A stretch of 64,000 nt of DNA, from contig JAHDCX010000001.1 of the NCBI GenBank assembly GCA_020629635.1, positions 325,043 through 389,042 on the forward strand, in the 5' to 3' direction. The number at the start of each line of letters is the position of its first letter. Within the stretch, counting starts at the first letter, position 1. The translations under genes were made by a program, and so were the position numbers. This document shows positions 17,307 through 26,165 of this stretch, in pieces. The notes beneath the pieces were generated by a model. It was not told the DNA's origin. It did not search any database and saw nothing but the letters and a program-made list of their open reading frames with translations. The stretch comes from Acidimicrobiales bacterium (GTDB lineage: Bacteria; Actinomycetota; Acidimicrobiia; Acidimicrobiales; SHLQ01).

Positions 17307-18535
17307 TGGCCGCATTTGACTTCAACGAAATCACCCCAGCCGCGCCCATCGCACCAGCTCCGATGCAACTCGCCGTCGCCGTCGTCGAAGCGGTTCCCGC
17401 AGTGCGCCTCGACCTCGAGGAGCGCCTCGGCCCGGGCGTCACGTCGTTCGAACGCATCGAGGACGTACTTCCTCGGTTGAACGGCACTCCCGTCGTCGTC
17501 GTCCTCGGCCCGTCGTGTTCCGACGCCGAGGTCCTCGGTTCGGTCGAGCGGTCGCTCGCCGGACGGTCCGATGTCGGAGTCGTGCTCGTCGCCGACGAGC
17601 TGTCGACAACGGTCTTGCAGCTTGCGCTGCGATCCGGCGTCAAGGACGTGCTCACCCTTCAGGGCGACCCCCTGCAGATCGTCGAGGCCATCGAACGGGT
17701 CGGGTCCGGCCTGTCGAGCCCGACGGCGGCCGCGCCTGCTGCTCCGGCCACCCCGGACACCGGTGGCGAGGGAAGCGAATTGGGTCGAGTCACCACGGTC
17801 TTTTCGACCAAGGGCGGCTCGGGCAAGTCGGTGATCGCGACCAACCTTGCGGTCGTGCTTGCAGAGCGTTCCGACGGCCCGGTCTGTCTCGTCGACGCTG
17901 ATCTGCAGTTCGGCGACGTTGCGGTGATGATGAAGCTCGCCCCGAGTCACACCATCGTCGACGCCGTCACGAACATCGATCGACTCGACACGTCGTTGCT
18001 CGAAAGTCTGCTCTCGACACACGAGTCTTCGGGACTGCGTGTCCTTCCCGCTCCGCTCGAGCCTGCGTTCGCCGATCAGATCGGCGCCGCCGAGATGGTC
18101 AAGATCGTCGAGGTCCTGCGGCGCTTCTGCAGCCACGTCGTCATTGACACGCCGGCCTACTTCAACGACGTCGTGCTCGGCCTCGTCGAAGCCAGCGACG
18201 ACGTGCTGCTCGTTGCGGGCATGGACATCCCGAACATCAAGAACGTCAAGATCGGTTTGCAGACGCTTCGTCTTCTGAACACGCCGATGGAGAAGCTCCG
18301 GCTGATCCTCAACCGGGCGAACTCGAAGGTCAAGCTCGACATCGGTGGCGTCGAGCGCACCCTGCAGGTCTCTGCTGATGCGCTGATCCCCTCGGATGTC
18401 GTCGTCCCGCAGTCGGTGAACAAGGGCGTGCCCTTCGTTCACTCCCATCCCAAGAGCGGCGTCGCCAAGTCGATTCGTGCCCTCGCTGACCGTCTCTCCG
18501 AGGCCGACGCCGAGGTGCGCAGCCGACGCGGCTGA
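17306..18535 (+). CDS. cpaE: Pilus assembly ATPase CpaE (MinD/ParA family)
   Basis: The protein has 409 residues. An N-terminal receiver-like domain (about 25-135; VVVVLGPSCSDAEVLGSVER, VVLVADELSTTVLQLALRSG) is followed by a MinD-type ATPase with deviant Walker A FSTKGGSGKSVIATNLAV, CLVDADLQFGDVAVMM, and VVIDTPAYFNDVVLGLVEAS. CpaE localises the Tad machine at the membrane. The ATG overlaps the cpaB stop (TGATG). Both ATPase lysines are present, unlike its island homologue at 53782. Confidence 0.92.
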   Translation: MAAFDFNEITPAAPIAPAPMQLAVAVVEAVPAVRLDLEERLGPGVTSFERIEDVLPRLNGTPVVVVLGPSCSDAEVLGSVERSLAGRSDVGVVLVADELSTTVLQLALRSGVKDVLTLQGDPLQIVEAIERVGSGLSSPTAAAPAAPATPDTGGEGSELGRVTTVFSTKGGSGKSVIATNLAVVLAERSDGPVCLVDADLQFGDVAVMMKLAPSHTIVDAVTNIDRLDTSLLESLLSTHESSGLRVLPAPLEPAFADQIGAAEMVKIVEVLRRFCSHVVIDTPAYFNDVVLGLVEASDDVLLVAGMDIPNIKNVKIGLQTLRLLNTPMEKLRLILNRANSKVKLDIGGVERTLQVSADALIPSDVVVPQSVNKGVPFVHSHPKSGVAKSIRALADRLSEADAEVRSRRG

Positions 18536-18594
18536 CGCTCGCTGTCCCGTATTCCTCTCTCACCCAACGATTCGACACGACCAGGAGCCAACCG

Positions 18595-19995
18595 ATGTCG
18601 CTGTATCAACGCCTCTCCGAAGTTCAGGGTGGCGCCCCGGGTGCCCCGGCAGGTGGCCAGACTCCGGGTGCTCCCGCCGCTCAGGCTCCCGCCGCGGGCC
18701 AGCAGGCTCCGCCTTCGGGCATCCAGGAGCTGCGCTCAAAGGTTCATGGCCGTCTGATCGACGAGCTCGGGTCGACCCTCTACGACTCGGACATGCCCGA
18801 AGATCAGCTGAAGCAGCTGGTCTTTGCGACGCTCGACAAGGCCGTCGCCGAGGAACGTGTGCCGCTGTCGGCGAACGACAAGCAGCGCCTCATCCAGTCG
18901 ATCGCAAACGACGTCCTCGGCTACGGTCCGATCGACCCGCTTCTGCACGACGAATCCGTCTCCGAGATCATGGTGAACGGCCCCGACTCGGTCTACGTCG
19001 AGCGGTCCGGCAAGGCCGGCGTCGCTCCAGTGAAGTTCCTCGACGAGGATCATCTCCGCCGGGTCATCGAGAAGATCGTCGCCCAGGTCGGTCGCCGGAT
19101 CGACGAATCGTCGCCACTCTGTGACGCCCGTCTTCCCGATGGTTCCCGCGTGAACGCCGTGATCCCTCCGCTCGCCATCGGTGGTCCGTTCCTCACCATT
19201 CGAAAGTTCTCGAAGGACCCGCTCGGCATCGAGGATCTCATCGGCTTCGGCACGCTCACGCCGGCCTCGGCCCGATTCCTTCAGGCCTGCATCATCGGCA
19301 AGCTCAACGTGATCATCTCGGGCGGTACCGGCTCCGGAAAGACGACGACGCTCAACGTGATGTCGTCATTCATCCCCGAAGGCGAACGGGTCATCACGAT
19401 CGAGGACGCCAAGGAGCTTCAGCTCCGCCAGGACCACGTGCTCTGCATGGAGTCCCGTCCGCCCAACGTCGAAGGCAAGGGCGAGGTCACGATCCGCGAT
19501 CTCGTCAAGAACTCGCTCCGTATGCGGCCGGACCGCATCGTCGTTGGTGAGTGCCGTGGCGGCGAAGCGCTCGACATGCTCCAGGCAATGAACACCGGCC
19601 ACGACGGGTCGCTCACGACCGTCCACGCCAACACGCCTCGAGACGCGCTGACCCGTATTGAGACGTTGACGATGATGGCGGGTTACGACCTTCCGGTTCG
19701 CGCCATTCGAGACCAGATGTCCTCGGCCATCGATCTGATCATCCAGATCGGCCGTCAGCGGGACGGCTCCCGAAAGATCAGCCACATCACCGAGGTCCAG
19801 GGCATGGAGGGCGACGTGATCATCCTCCAGGACATCTTCCTGTTCGACTTCGCCGCTGGCGTCGGCGAGGACGGAAAGCTCAAGGGCACCTTGCAGCCGA
19901 CGGGTGTCCGACCGAAGTTCGCGGAGAAGCTGGCCGACCACGGGATCCGTCTCGGCGCCGAGGTCTTCACCCCGAACCGAGGGGGCGGACGATGA
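18595..19995 (+). CDS. cpaF: Tad pilus assembly ATPase CpaF/TadA
   Basis: The 466-residue secretion ATPase powers pilin polymerisation. An Ala/Pro/Gln-rich N-terminus (20-45) is followed by the N-domain ([35 protein letters not shown]), Walker [20 protein letters not shown], the Asp box [10 protein letters not shown], Walker [21 protein letters not shown], and the His box [26 protein letters not shown] lies 9 bases upstream of the ATG. It overlaps the next gene by 4 bases. It forms a cytosolic hexamer at the inner face of the TadB/TadC platform. Confidence 0.95.
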   Translation: MSLYQRLSEVQGGAPGAPAGGQTPGAPAAQAPAAGQQAPPSGIQELRSKVHGRLIDELGSTLYDSDMPEDQLKQLVFATLDKAVAEERVPLSANDKQRLIQSIANDVLGYGPIDPLLHDESVSEIMVNGPDSVYVERSGKAGVAPVKFLDEDHLRRVIEKIVAQVGRRIDESSPLCDARLPDGSRVNAVIPPLAIGGPFLTIRKFSKDPLGIEDLIGFGTLTPASARFLQACIIGKLNVIISGGTGSGKTTTLNVMSSFIPEGERVITIEDAKELQLRQDHVLCMESRPPNVEGKGEVTIRDLVKNSLRMRPDRIVVGECRGGEALDMLQAMNTGHDGSLTTVHANTPRDALTRIETLTMMAGYDLPVRAIRDQMSSAIDLIIQIGRQRDGSRKISHITEVQGMEGDVIILQDIFLFDFAAGVGEDGKLKGTLQPTGVRPKFAEKLADHGIRLGAEVFTPNRGGGR

Positions 19996-21917
19996 AGCGA
20001 CTCGTCGCAGGCTTCGCGGCGATCCTGCTCCTTCTCGGGTTGGCGGCGCCGCTCGCCGCCCAGACGACCGACGCCTCACTGGAGGTGTTGCGAGTCGACC
20101 TTCGCGAGGGGAGAGGCTTCGTCACGGTTCGTCCGGGCGCGGACTCGACTATCGCCGATCTCTCGATCACCGCCGGTGGGGACAACCTCGTCACGTCGTC
20201 GAACCCGATCGCTCGATCAGCCGTGAACGGCTTCACGATCCTCGTCGTCGACAACTCGGTGACCGCAGATCAGGTCGTGGGATTCTCGACCGTTCGCCAA
20301 GCAGCGCTCGCCTATCTCAGCGGGGTCGCCGCAGACACCCGCGTGATGTTGATCGCTGCCGGTGGCGGCAATCCTGAGGTGCGGCCGTTGGTCCCCTTCA
20401 CGGTGAACCATCAGCTGATCCGTGAAGAGCTCGAGGCCATGCGTGTCGACGCGAGCGCCGTCACGTGGAACGCAATCTCGCAGTCGACGGCCGCGTTCGC
20501 CGAACAGGGCGAGGGCGTGCGCAACGTCGTTGCCTTCATCGGAAGCCCTGGTACAGGTTCGACGATTCCAGCGTCAGCGGCCCAGGGCAATCTGCTCAAT
20601 GCCTCGTCGAGTTTCACCGTCGTCGCGCCCGACGTCGCCAACCTCGAGACCCGCAACTTCGAGACTGTTGCGTCGAACGTGCGAGGTGGCGCCACCTTCC
20701 GGGCAAACGAGCAGGCATCGATGGCGGACGCCGCGCTTGCCGCAGTTCGTACCCACGAGAACACCATCGTTGCGTCGATCGACACGTCGAAAATCGGCGA
20801 GAACACCAGCGAGCTCACCGTCTCCCTCGGGGAACAGAGCGAACGGGTTCGTTTCGTGCCCGGCGGTCTCGCCACCGGCGACGCGCTTCTCGCTCCAGAC
20901 ATCCCGACGCCGTCACGGTTCGAGGTGCTCCGGGGAAATCAGGGCGCAATGATCGCCATCGGTCTCGGAGTCGTGGCCGCGCTGCTGTTCTCGTACGCGA
21001 TGATGTCGATCCTCGCAGGCACGGACAACACGCTGAACTCGACGCTCGCGGTGTACGGAGCCGACGAGAGCGATGAGGAGGTCCGGGCGGCCGACAACGC
21101 GTTCTCCAGCGTTCGCTCAAAGATCGTCGAGCAAGTCGTCGAGAAGGCCGAAGAGGCCGCGGCATCACGTGGCGCCCTCGCGACCCAGACGAACATGCTC
21201 GAAAAGGCGGAGATTCCCCTCCGGGTCGGCGAGGCCATGGCTGTTCAGGTGGGCATCGTGCTCGCCGCGATGGTCGTCGGCTTCCTGGTCAGCGGCTCAC
21301 CCATCGGAGCCGTCCTGCTCGCCATCCCGGCAGCGATCCTTCCGACGACGTACGTCAAGTGGAAGATCAAGAAGCGCAAGAAGATGCTCGAATCGCAGCT
21401 TCCGGACACGCTCAACCTGTTGTCGAGCACGCTCAAGGCGGGGTACAGCTTCATCCAGGGCATCGACGCCGTCGGCAACGAAGCCGACGAGCCGCTCGCC
21501 GGCGAGTTCCGTCGGACGGTCAACGAGGCGCGACTCGGACGCGACATCGACGACGCCCTCGACGATCTCGCCGAACGGGTGGACTCGGTCGACCTGCTGT
21601 GGGCGATCGTCGCCATCAAGATCCAACGTGAGGTCGGCGGCAACCTGGCCGAACTTCTCTCGACGGTCGCCGACACGATGACGGCTCGATCCCGGCTCCG
21701 TGGCGAAGTCGCCGCCTTGACCGCAGAAGGTCGTATGTCCGCCTGGGTGCTCGTCTTCCTTCCGGTCGGCGTGGGCATCGCCATGTACTTCATGAACCCC
21801 GGATACATCTCCACCTTGTGGCAGAACACCATGGGGCTCGTCGCCATCGGAGCCGGTCTACTCGGCATGGTCGTGGGCACCGTGTGGATGCGCAAGATCA
21901 TCGACATCAAGATCTGA
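19992..21917 (+). CDS. VWA-like domain fused to TadB platform protein
   Basis: The 641-residue protein has a signal peptide (to about LAAPLAAQ), then an exported von Willebrand A-like region (about 75-245: GFTILVVDNSVTADQVV with a DxSxT metal site, ALAYLSGVAADTRVMLIAAG, GVRNVVAFIGSPG). After that come a membrane helix (AMIAIGLGVVAALLFSYAMM), a cytoplasmic linker and the GspF/TadB domain (QLPDTLNLLSSTLKAGYSFI, IVAIKIQREVGGNLAELLS) with two C-terminal membrane helices. TadB forms the inner-membrane platform on which CpaF works. The extracellular VWA part could act in adhesion or sensing, which is inference. Standard TadB is about 300 residues. Confidence 0.88.
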   Translation: MKRLVAGFAAILLLLGLAAPLAAQTTDASLEVLRVDLREGRGFVTVRPGADSTIADLSITAGGDNLVTSSNPIARSAVNGFTILVVDNSVTADQVVGFSTVRQAALAYLSGVAADTRVMLIAAGGGNPEVRPLVPFTVNHQLIREELEAMRVDASAVTWNAISQSTAAFAEQGEGVRNVVAFIGSPGTGSTIPASAAQGNLLNASSSFTVVAPDVANLETRNFETVASNVRGGATFRANEQASMADAALAAVRTHENTIVASIDTSKIGENTSELTVSLGEQSERVRFVPGGLATGDALLAPDIPTPSRFEVLRGNQGAMIAIGLGVVAALLFSYAMMSILAGTDNTLNSTLAVYGADESDEEVRAADNAFSSVRSKIVEQVVEKAEEAAASRGALATQTNMLEKAEIPLRVGEAMAVQVGIVLAAMVVGFLVSGSPIGAVLLAIPAAILPTTYVKWKIKKRKKMLESQLPDTLNLLSSTLKAGYSFIQGIDAVGNEADEPLAGEFRRTVNEARLGRDIDDALDDLAERVDSVDLLWAIVAIKIQREVGGNLAELLSTVADTMTARSRLRGEVAALTAEGRMSAWVLVFLPVGVGIAMYFMNPGYISTLWQNTMGLVAIGAGLLGMVVGTVWMRKIIDIKI

Positions 21918-21931
21918 GGAATGAACTCGCG

Positions 21932-22897
21932 ATGCTGAATCTCGAATTTCTCGACACCATCGGCCCCGAGGTCGCTGCGGGCCTGGCCGCTCTTGCGGTG
22001 GCAGGGATCGCGTTCACGGTTCTGAGCCGCTCCGCCGAGCGCCGCGAGGCACGCGAGACGCTCAGCCACGTGGACGGCTACGACGTGTCCGCCGCCGCCC
22101 AAGCCGGCGTCGTCGACGAAGGTGAACTCGCCGGATCGTTCTTCGATCGCGTCGGCGGTCAGATGCTCGGCAACGTCAGCGAGTTCGGCCGCCGCTTCAC
22201 GCCCGCCGGATACGTCGACAAGGTCCGGCACAAGTTCGTCATGGCCGGGCGGGATTCGACCGCCGAGGTCGACCGCTTCCTCGCCATGCGGGTGTTGGGC
22301 CTCTTGGCCGTGCCATTCGTCATCTTCTTCTTCTTCGTCTGGAATCCACTCGAGATGGGCGGCATGATCCGTCTGCTGCTCGCTGCGCTGCTGTCCGGTC
22401 TGTTGATCACGGGCCCCGACAACTCGCTGACCCGTGCGGTCGAGACCCGCCAGCAGGCAATTCTGTTGGATCTCCCTGACGTCCTCGACCTCCTGACGAT
22501 CAGCGTCGAAGCCGGCCTCGGTTTCGAGCAGGCACTCGACCGGACGATCGCGACGGTGCCCGGACCTCTCTCCATGGAGTTCGCCCGCATGCTCGGCGAG
22601 ACCCGGGCCGGCTCGAGCCGCGCCGATGCCATGCGCGCCATGGACCAGCGAATCGATCTCCCAGAAGTCCGCGCCTTCGTGCTTGCCATTCTTCAGGCCG
22701 ACACCTTTGGTGTGTCGATCGGACGAGTCCTGCGAGCCCAAGCAGACGAAATGCGCATTCGACGCCGCCAGATCGCCCAGGAGAAGGCCCAGAAGGCCCC
22801 CGTCAAGATGCTGATCCCCATGGTGATGTGCATCTTCCCGGCGCTGTTCGTCGTGATTCTCGTGCCGGCGATGATTCAGATCATGGACAGCTTCTGA
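21932..22897 (+). CDS. tadC: Tad pilus platform protein TadC
   Basis: The 321-residue GspF-family protein has an N-terminal membrane helix, a basic linker, two adjacent membrane helices (FVIFFFFVWNPLEM, LLLAALLSGLLITGP), the GspF core (LLDLPDVLDLLTISVEAGLGF, ALDRTIATVPGPLSMEFARM, AFVLAILQADTFGVSIGRVL) and a final helix (MVMCIFPALFVVILVPAMIQ). The ATG at 21932 follows GAGGA and lies 14 bases after tadB. It pairs with TadB to form the pilus assembly platform. Confidence 0.92.
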   Translation: MLNLEFLDTIGPEVAAGLAALAVAGIAFTVLSRSAERREARETLSHVDGYDVSAAAQAGVVDEGELAGSFFDRVGGQMLGNVSEFGRRFTPAGYVDKVRHKFVMAGRDSTAEVDRFLAMRVLGLLAVPFVIFFFFVWNPLEMGGMIRLLLAALLSGLLITGPDNSLTRAVETRQQAILLDLPDVLDLLTISVEAGLGFEQALDRTIATVPGPLSMEFARMLGETRAGSSRADAMRAMDQRIDLPEVRAFVLAILQADTFGVSIGRVLRAQADEMRIRRRQIAQEKAQKAPVKMLIPMVMCIFPALFVVILVPAMIQIMDSF

Positions 22898-23011
22898 TCC
22901 ATTTGGCCCTCATCTGGTTCGAGCCTCAAATACAGCTCGGCCAGGTCGATGGAAAAGAGTTCTGGTGAAGACAGCTCGTCCCCAGAAACAAGGAACGACC
23001 AAGGACCCGCG

Positions 23012-23656
23012 ATGACGATTCGACTGATGCTCGCAGATGACCACCGCATGCTTCGGGAAGGCCTGAGCCGCTCGATGCGCGAGGAAGGCTTCGACGTGGT
23101 CGCCGAGGCCCGAAACGGCGCCGAAGCCGTCCAGCTCGCCACCCAGGTCAAGCCCGACGTCATCTTGATGGACGTCACGATGCCTGAGCTCGACGGCGTC
23201 GAGGCCTGCCGACAGATCCGTGACAGTTACCCTCAGGCACGAGTGGTGATGCTCACGATGCACGCCGACCAAGATGTGCTTGCCAACGCCATTCGCGCTG
23301 GTGCGTCCGGCTATCTGGTGAAGGACTGCTCGACCAACGAGATCGCCTCGGCGGTCCGCATGGCCGCAGCAGGCGACACGGCCCTCTCTCCCCAGCTCGC
23401 CGCGACGATGCTCAACGAGGTTCGTCGCATGGACCAACCGGCTCCTGAGCAGGAGCGTGTGGTGACCAAGCGTGAAGAAGAGGTCCTCCAGCTGATCGCT
23501 GACGGCTGCTCGACCCCCGAGGTCGCCGAACGTCTCTACATCAGCCAGAAGACGGTCAAGAACCACCTCGCCTCGATCTATCAGAAGCTCGACGCCCGTG
23601 ACCGCACGCAGGCCGTGCTCTCGGCCGTCCGCATGGGAATCGTCCACCTCGACTGA
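23012..23656 (+). CDS. NarL/LuxR-family response regulator
   Basis: The 214-residue protein has a receiver domain (LMLADDHRMLREGL, acceptor Asp in VILMDVTMPELDGVEA, Lys in SGYLVKDC) and a C-terminal LuxR-type HTH (TKREEEVLQLIADGCSTPEV, AERLYISQKTVKNHLASIYQ). The ATG at 23012 with upstream AAGGA is used; a longer reading from 22949 lacks support. The likely partner is the HisKA_3 kinase encoded leftward at 26513-28312, since the pair flanks the pilin array. It probably controls pilus or pilin expression, by position only. Confidence 0.92.
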   Translation: MTIRLMLADDHRMLREGLSRSMREEGFDVVAEARNGAEAVQLATQVKPDVILMDVTMPELDGVEACRQIRDSYPQARVVMLTMHADQDVLANAIRAGASGYLVKDCSTNEIASAVRMAAAGDTALSPQLAATMLNEVRRMDQPAPEQERVVTKREEEVLQLIADGCSTPEVAERLYISQKTVKNHLASIYQKLDARDRTQAVLSAVRMGIVHLD

Positions 23657-24948
23657 TGGCCGAACGCCGTGCAGCCCGGTGGGTGCTGCGGGCGTGTGTC
23701 GTCTTCTCGGGCGTGCTCGTCGGCATGCTCGCGGTGTGGGTCGCCTCTGATCCCGTCGTGAACCTCACGACGGACTGGACCGCCTTCGACAACGCCGCAG
23801 ATCGGATCGTGTCCGGTGAGACGATCTACCGTCCCTACGACAGCGACGCCGAACCGCTTCCGTACCTCTATCCGCCGACTGCGCTGTGGTTGAGCCTGCC
23901 GCTCGCCGTGGTTGGCTTCGGTCCGTCGTGGGTCCTCTCGGCAGTCTTCGTCGCCGCAGCCTGGGTTCTGGGACTGCGGTCGCTGCGGGGGGCGCAACCA
24001 TCCGGAACGGATGACTTCGGATCCATGCCGGTCACGATCGCGGCCGTCTCCGGACTGGGAGTCTCGGCGACGCTGATCGGCCAATACAGCGGTCTGTGGG
24101 TGTGGGCCATCGGATTTGCCTGCGTGTCGTTCGCTCGTGGTCGCCAAGGAAGAGCCGGGATTGCGCTCGCGCTGCTCACGCTCAAGCCCAATCTCGGCAT
24201 CGCAATCCCGATCGTGTTGATCTGGTCACGATCGTGGCGTGCGCTTGGCGGGTTCGTCGGGGGCGCCGTCGCGCTGGTGCTCAGCAGCGCCGTCTTCGGC
24301 CGGCATCAATGGCAAGGGTTCGCCGACAACGTCGAGATGATGGCCGACCTGCAGGCCGAAGGCATCGTGCCATTCGACAAGATGGTCACGATCCAAGGCG
24401 TTCTCCAAGAACGAACCGGCTGGGGAACGACCGATGTCGGCTTCGTCCTGCTCTGGGGCGCGTTCGCACTGCTGAGCGGACTTGTCGTCCTTGCCGCCTG
24501 GCGGCCCGAACGTCTCGCACGCGACCCGCTCCGGGCCTTCGGCGTGCTCGCCGTATTCGTCGTCGTTGCCAACCTCCGGCTCTACTTCTACGACGGCGCC
24601 CTCGCCATCGCCGGCGGGCTCGCACTCGCCTCGAGCCCGACCGTCCGAACAGGTACGTACGCTCGCCGACTTCTGTGGCCGCTCCTGGCAGTCCTCTGGG
24701 TCGCCAGCTGGGGCGGGATCTGGCTGAGTCTCAACACCGTGCTCGCCGTGGGAGGAGCGCTGCTCCTTCTCGTGGTGGGAGCCGATCTGATTGGCGCGAC
24801 CGGCCCATCCGAACCCGGAAACGCAAGTCCGGAGAACCGCCCAACAGGGACCGATCGACCTATCAGCTCCGCACCCCTGGGAGCCGTATCTACACACAAC
24901 AACGGGCCAACAAGTCGGTCCGAACACAAGGAGAACCCACTGACATGA
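23656..24948 (+). CDS. GT87-family (DUF2029) membrane glycosyltransferase
   Basis: The 430-residue polytopic protein has about ten hydrophobic segments. It carries the GT87 pattern: an early Asp-containing exoplasmic loop (DWTAFDNAADRIVSGETIYR), YLYPPTALWLSLPLA, and LLTLKPNLGIAIPIVLIW. GT87 enzymes are GT-C type polyprenyl-phosphate-sugar-dependent mannosyl- or arabinosyltransferases acting outside the membrane. The ATG overlaps the regulator stop by one base and its own end overlaps the first flp start, so it is cotranscribed with the pilins and may glycosylate pilin or another surface molecule (inference). The C-terminal 60 residues are hydrophilic and disordered. Confidence 0.85.
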   Translation: MAERRAARWVLRACVVFSGVLVGMLAVWVASDPVVNLTTDWTAFDNAADRIVSGETIYRPYDSDAEPLPYLYPPTALWLSLPLAVVGFGPSWVLSAVFVAAAWVLGLRSLRGAQPSGTDDFGSMPVTIAAVSGLGVSATLIGQYSGLWVWAIGFACVSFARGRQGRAGIALALLTLKPNLGIAIPIVLIWSRSWRALGGFVGGAVALVLSSAVFGRHQWQGFADNVEMMADLQAEGIVPFDKMVTIQGVLQERTGWGTTDVGFVLLWGAFALLSGLVVLAAWRPERLARDPLRAFGVLAVFVVVANLRLYFYDGALAIAGGLALASSPTVRTGTYARRLLWPLLAVLWVASWGGIWLSLNTVLAVGGALLLLVVGADLIGATGPSEPGNASPENRPTGTDRPISSAPLGAVSTHNNGPTSRSEHKENPLT

Positions 24949-25136
24949 TGACCCAGTTTGAAACCCTCGCCACCTGGCTCAAGGCCAACACGAAGAGCGA
25001 GCGTGGCGCGGCCATGGTCGAGTACGCCCTGCTTCTCGCCCTGATCGCCATCGTCTGCATCGCAGCGCTGTCGGTGCTTGGTGGCACCGTGTCGGAGAAC
25101 TTCTCCGGCATCGACTCGGATCTGCAGAGCCGCTGA
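24945..25136 (+). CDS. flp: Flp-type pilin, tandem copy 1
   Basis: The 63-residue class III (Flp) prepilin has a short basic leader ending SERG, then AAMVEYALLLALIAIVCIAA. The expected cleavage after Gly leaves Glu+5 and Tyr+6, the Flp signature, followed by one hydrophobic helix and a short Ser/Asp-rich tail. It overlaps the end of the GT87 gene by 4 bases. AAGGAG lies about 10 bases upstream. It is the pilus subunit exported by the CpaF/TadB/TadC machine. Coding sequence appears identical base for base to copies 2 and 3. Confidence 0.95.
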   Translation: MMTQFETLATWLKANTKSERGAAMVEYALLLALIAIVCIAALSVLGGTVSENFSGIDSDLQSR

Positions 25137-25143
25137 TCCAACG

Positions 25144-25163
25144 CCGGGCGAACCCTCGCCCGG
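25144..25163 (+). promoter_or_regulatory. mRNA hairpin directly after flp copy 1
   Basis: An 8-bp perfect stem CCGGGCGA/TCGCCCGG with a 4-base loop starts 7 bases after the stop codon. The same hairpin follows copies 2 (25645-25664) and 3 (26173-26192). It could protect the short pilin mRNA from 3' exonucleases. Confidence 0.55.
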
Positions 25164-25186
25164 ACGAGAATCGAATACTTGTGGGG

Positions 25187-25220
25187 ATGAGGTGGCTTCG
25201 GCCACCTCATTTCCTGTTTT
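25187..25220 (+). terminator. Rho-independent terminator after flp copy 1
   Basis: The stem ATGAGGTGGC/GCCACCTCAT is closed by a stable TTCG tetraloop and followed by TTCCTGTTTT. Confidence 0.85.
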
Positions 25221-25445
25221 GTGGCGGTGTTGTTGCGGTCTCTTCGCCGCAGGCTCGCAAGAGGCTCGCGCTGCGGAGTGCCGGAGGCCCCTTTTCGTGG
25301 TCGGACGCAGTCCGACCACTGGAAGAACCTCCCGTGGTGTGGGTTCGATTGGCCCATACGGAAATCTTGCGAAATTGCCGTCGTCTTGAGGGTCAAGAAC
25401 AACGGGCCGAACGGTCGGTCCGGTCCACAAGGAGACCCACGACAA
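25221..25445. other. Spacer between flp copies 1 and 2
   Basis: The gap of 309 bases between stop and start holds the post-stop hairpin, a TTCG terminator, an inverted-repeat block CCGCAG...CTGCGG at 25247-25276, and a perfect 10-bp palindrome GTGGTCGGAC-GCA-GTCCGACCAC at 25297-25319. A leader with AAGGAG before copy 2 follows. No credible gene was found. A promoter for copy 2 is expected here but no clear -35/-10 pair was recognised. Confidence 0.7.
25297..25319. promoter_or_regulatory. 10-bp perfect palindrome upstream of flp copy 2
   Basis: GTGGTCGGAC, loop GCA, GTCCGACCAC. An identical element lies at 25825-25847 before copy 3. It is either an operator or an RNA hairpin about 130 bases before the pilin start. 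No equivalent lies before copy 1, which is expressed from the upstream operon. Confidence 0.5.
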
Positions 25446-25637
25446 ATGATGACCCAGTTTGAAACCCTCGCCACCTGGCTCAAGGCCAACACGAAGAGCG
25501 AGCGTGGCGCGGCCATGGTCGAGTACGCCCTGCTTCTCGCCCTGATCGCCATCGTCTGCATCGCAGCGCTGTCGGTGCTTGGTGGCACCGTGTCGGAGAA
25601 CTTCTCCGGCATCGACTCGGATCTGCAGAGCCGCTGA
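25446..25637 (+). CDS. flp: Flp-type pilin, tandem copy 2
   Basis: The 63-residue prepilin is identical in protein, and apparently in DNA, to copy 1: leader ending SERG, cleavage site before AAMVEYALL, one hydrophobic helix. Its leader (AAGGAG-ACCCACGACAA) differs from that of copy 1 but equals that of copy 3. It is separated from copy 1 by a terminator, so it probably has its own promoter or relies on readthrough. Confidence 0.95.
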   Translation: MMTQFETLATWLKANTKSERGAAMVEYALLLALIAIVCIAALSVLGGTVSENFSGIDSDLQSR

Positions 25638-25687
25638 TCCAACGCCGGGCGAACCCTCGCCCGGACGAGAATCGAATACTTGTGGGG

Positions 25688-25721
25688 ATGAGGTGGCTTC
25701 GGCCACCTCATTTCCTGTTTT
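25688..25721 (+). terminator. Rho-independent terminator after flp copy 2
   Basis: Same ATGAGGTGGC-TTCG-GCCACCTCAT stem and T-rich tail as after copy 1, 501 bases further on. Confidence 0.85.
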
Positions 25722-25973
25722 CTGGCGGTGTTTTTGTCGCAGGCTCGCGAAAGGCTCGCGCTGCGGTGTTGTTGCCGCAGGCTCGCAAGAGGCTCGCGCT
25801 GCGGAGTGCCGGAGGCCCCTTTTCGTGGTCGGACGCAGTCCGACCACTGGAAGAACCTCCCGTGGTGTGGGTTCGATTGGCCCATACGGAAATCTTGCGA
25901 AATTGCCGTCGTCTTGAGGGTCAAGAACAACGGGCCGAACGGTCGGTCCGGTCCACAAGGAGACCCACGACAA
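25722..25973. other. Spacer between flp copies 2 and 3
   Basis: The stop-to-start gap is 336 bases, 27 longer than the previous spacer. The extra length lies in a doubled 30-base block (25737-25766 and 25775-25804) reading CGCAGGCTCGC...GGCTCGCGCTGCGG. Downstream it matches the first spacer, including the palindrome at 25825-25847. No gene is seen. Confidence 0.7.
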
Positions 25974-26165
25974 ATGATGACCCAGTTTGAAACCCTCGCC
26001 ACCTGGCTCAAGGCCAACACGAAGAGCGAGCGTGGCGCGGCCATGGTCGAGTACGCCCTGCTTCTCGCCCTGATCGCCATCGTCTGCATCGCAGCGCTGT
26101 CGGTGCTTGGTGGCACCGTGTCGGAGAACTTCTCCGGCATCGACTCGGATCTGCAGAGCCGCTGA
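25974..26165 (+). CDS. flp: Flp-type pilin, tandem copy 3
   Basis: Third 63-residue prepilin, identical to copies 1 and 2 (SERG cleavage site, AAMVEYALL). Its upstream 150 bases match those of copy 2. Downstream similarity stops soon after the post-stop hairpin, where the sequence changes to a different terminator, marking the right end of the amplification. Confidence 0.95.
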   Translation: MMTQFETLATWLKANTKSERGAAMVEYALLLALIAIVCIAALSVLGGTVSENFSGIDSDLQSR

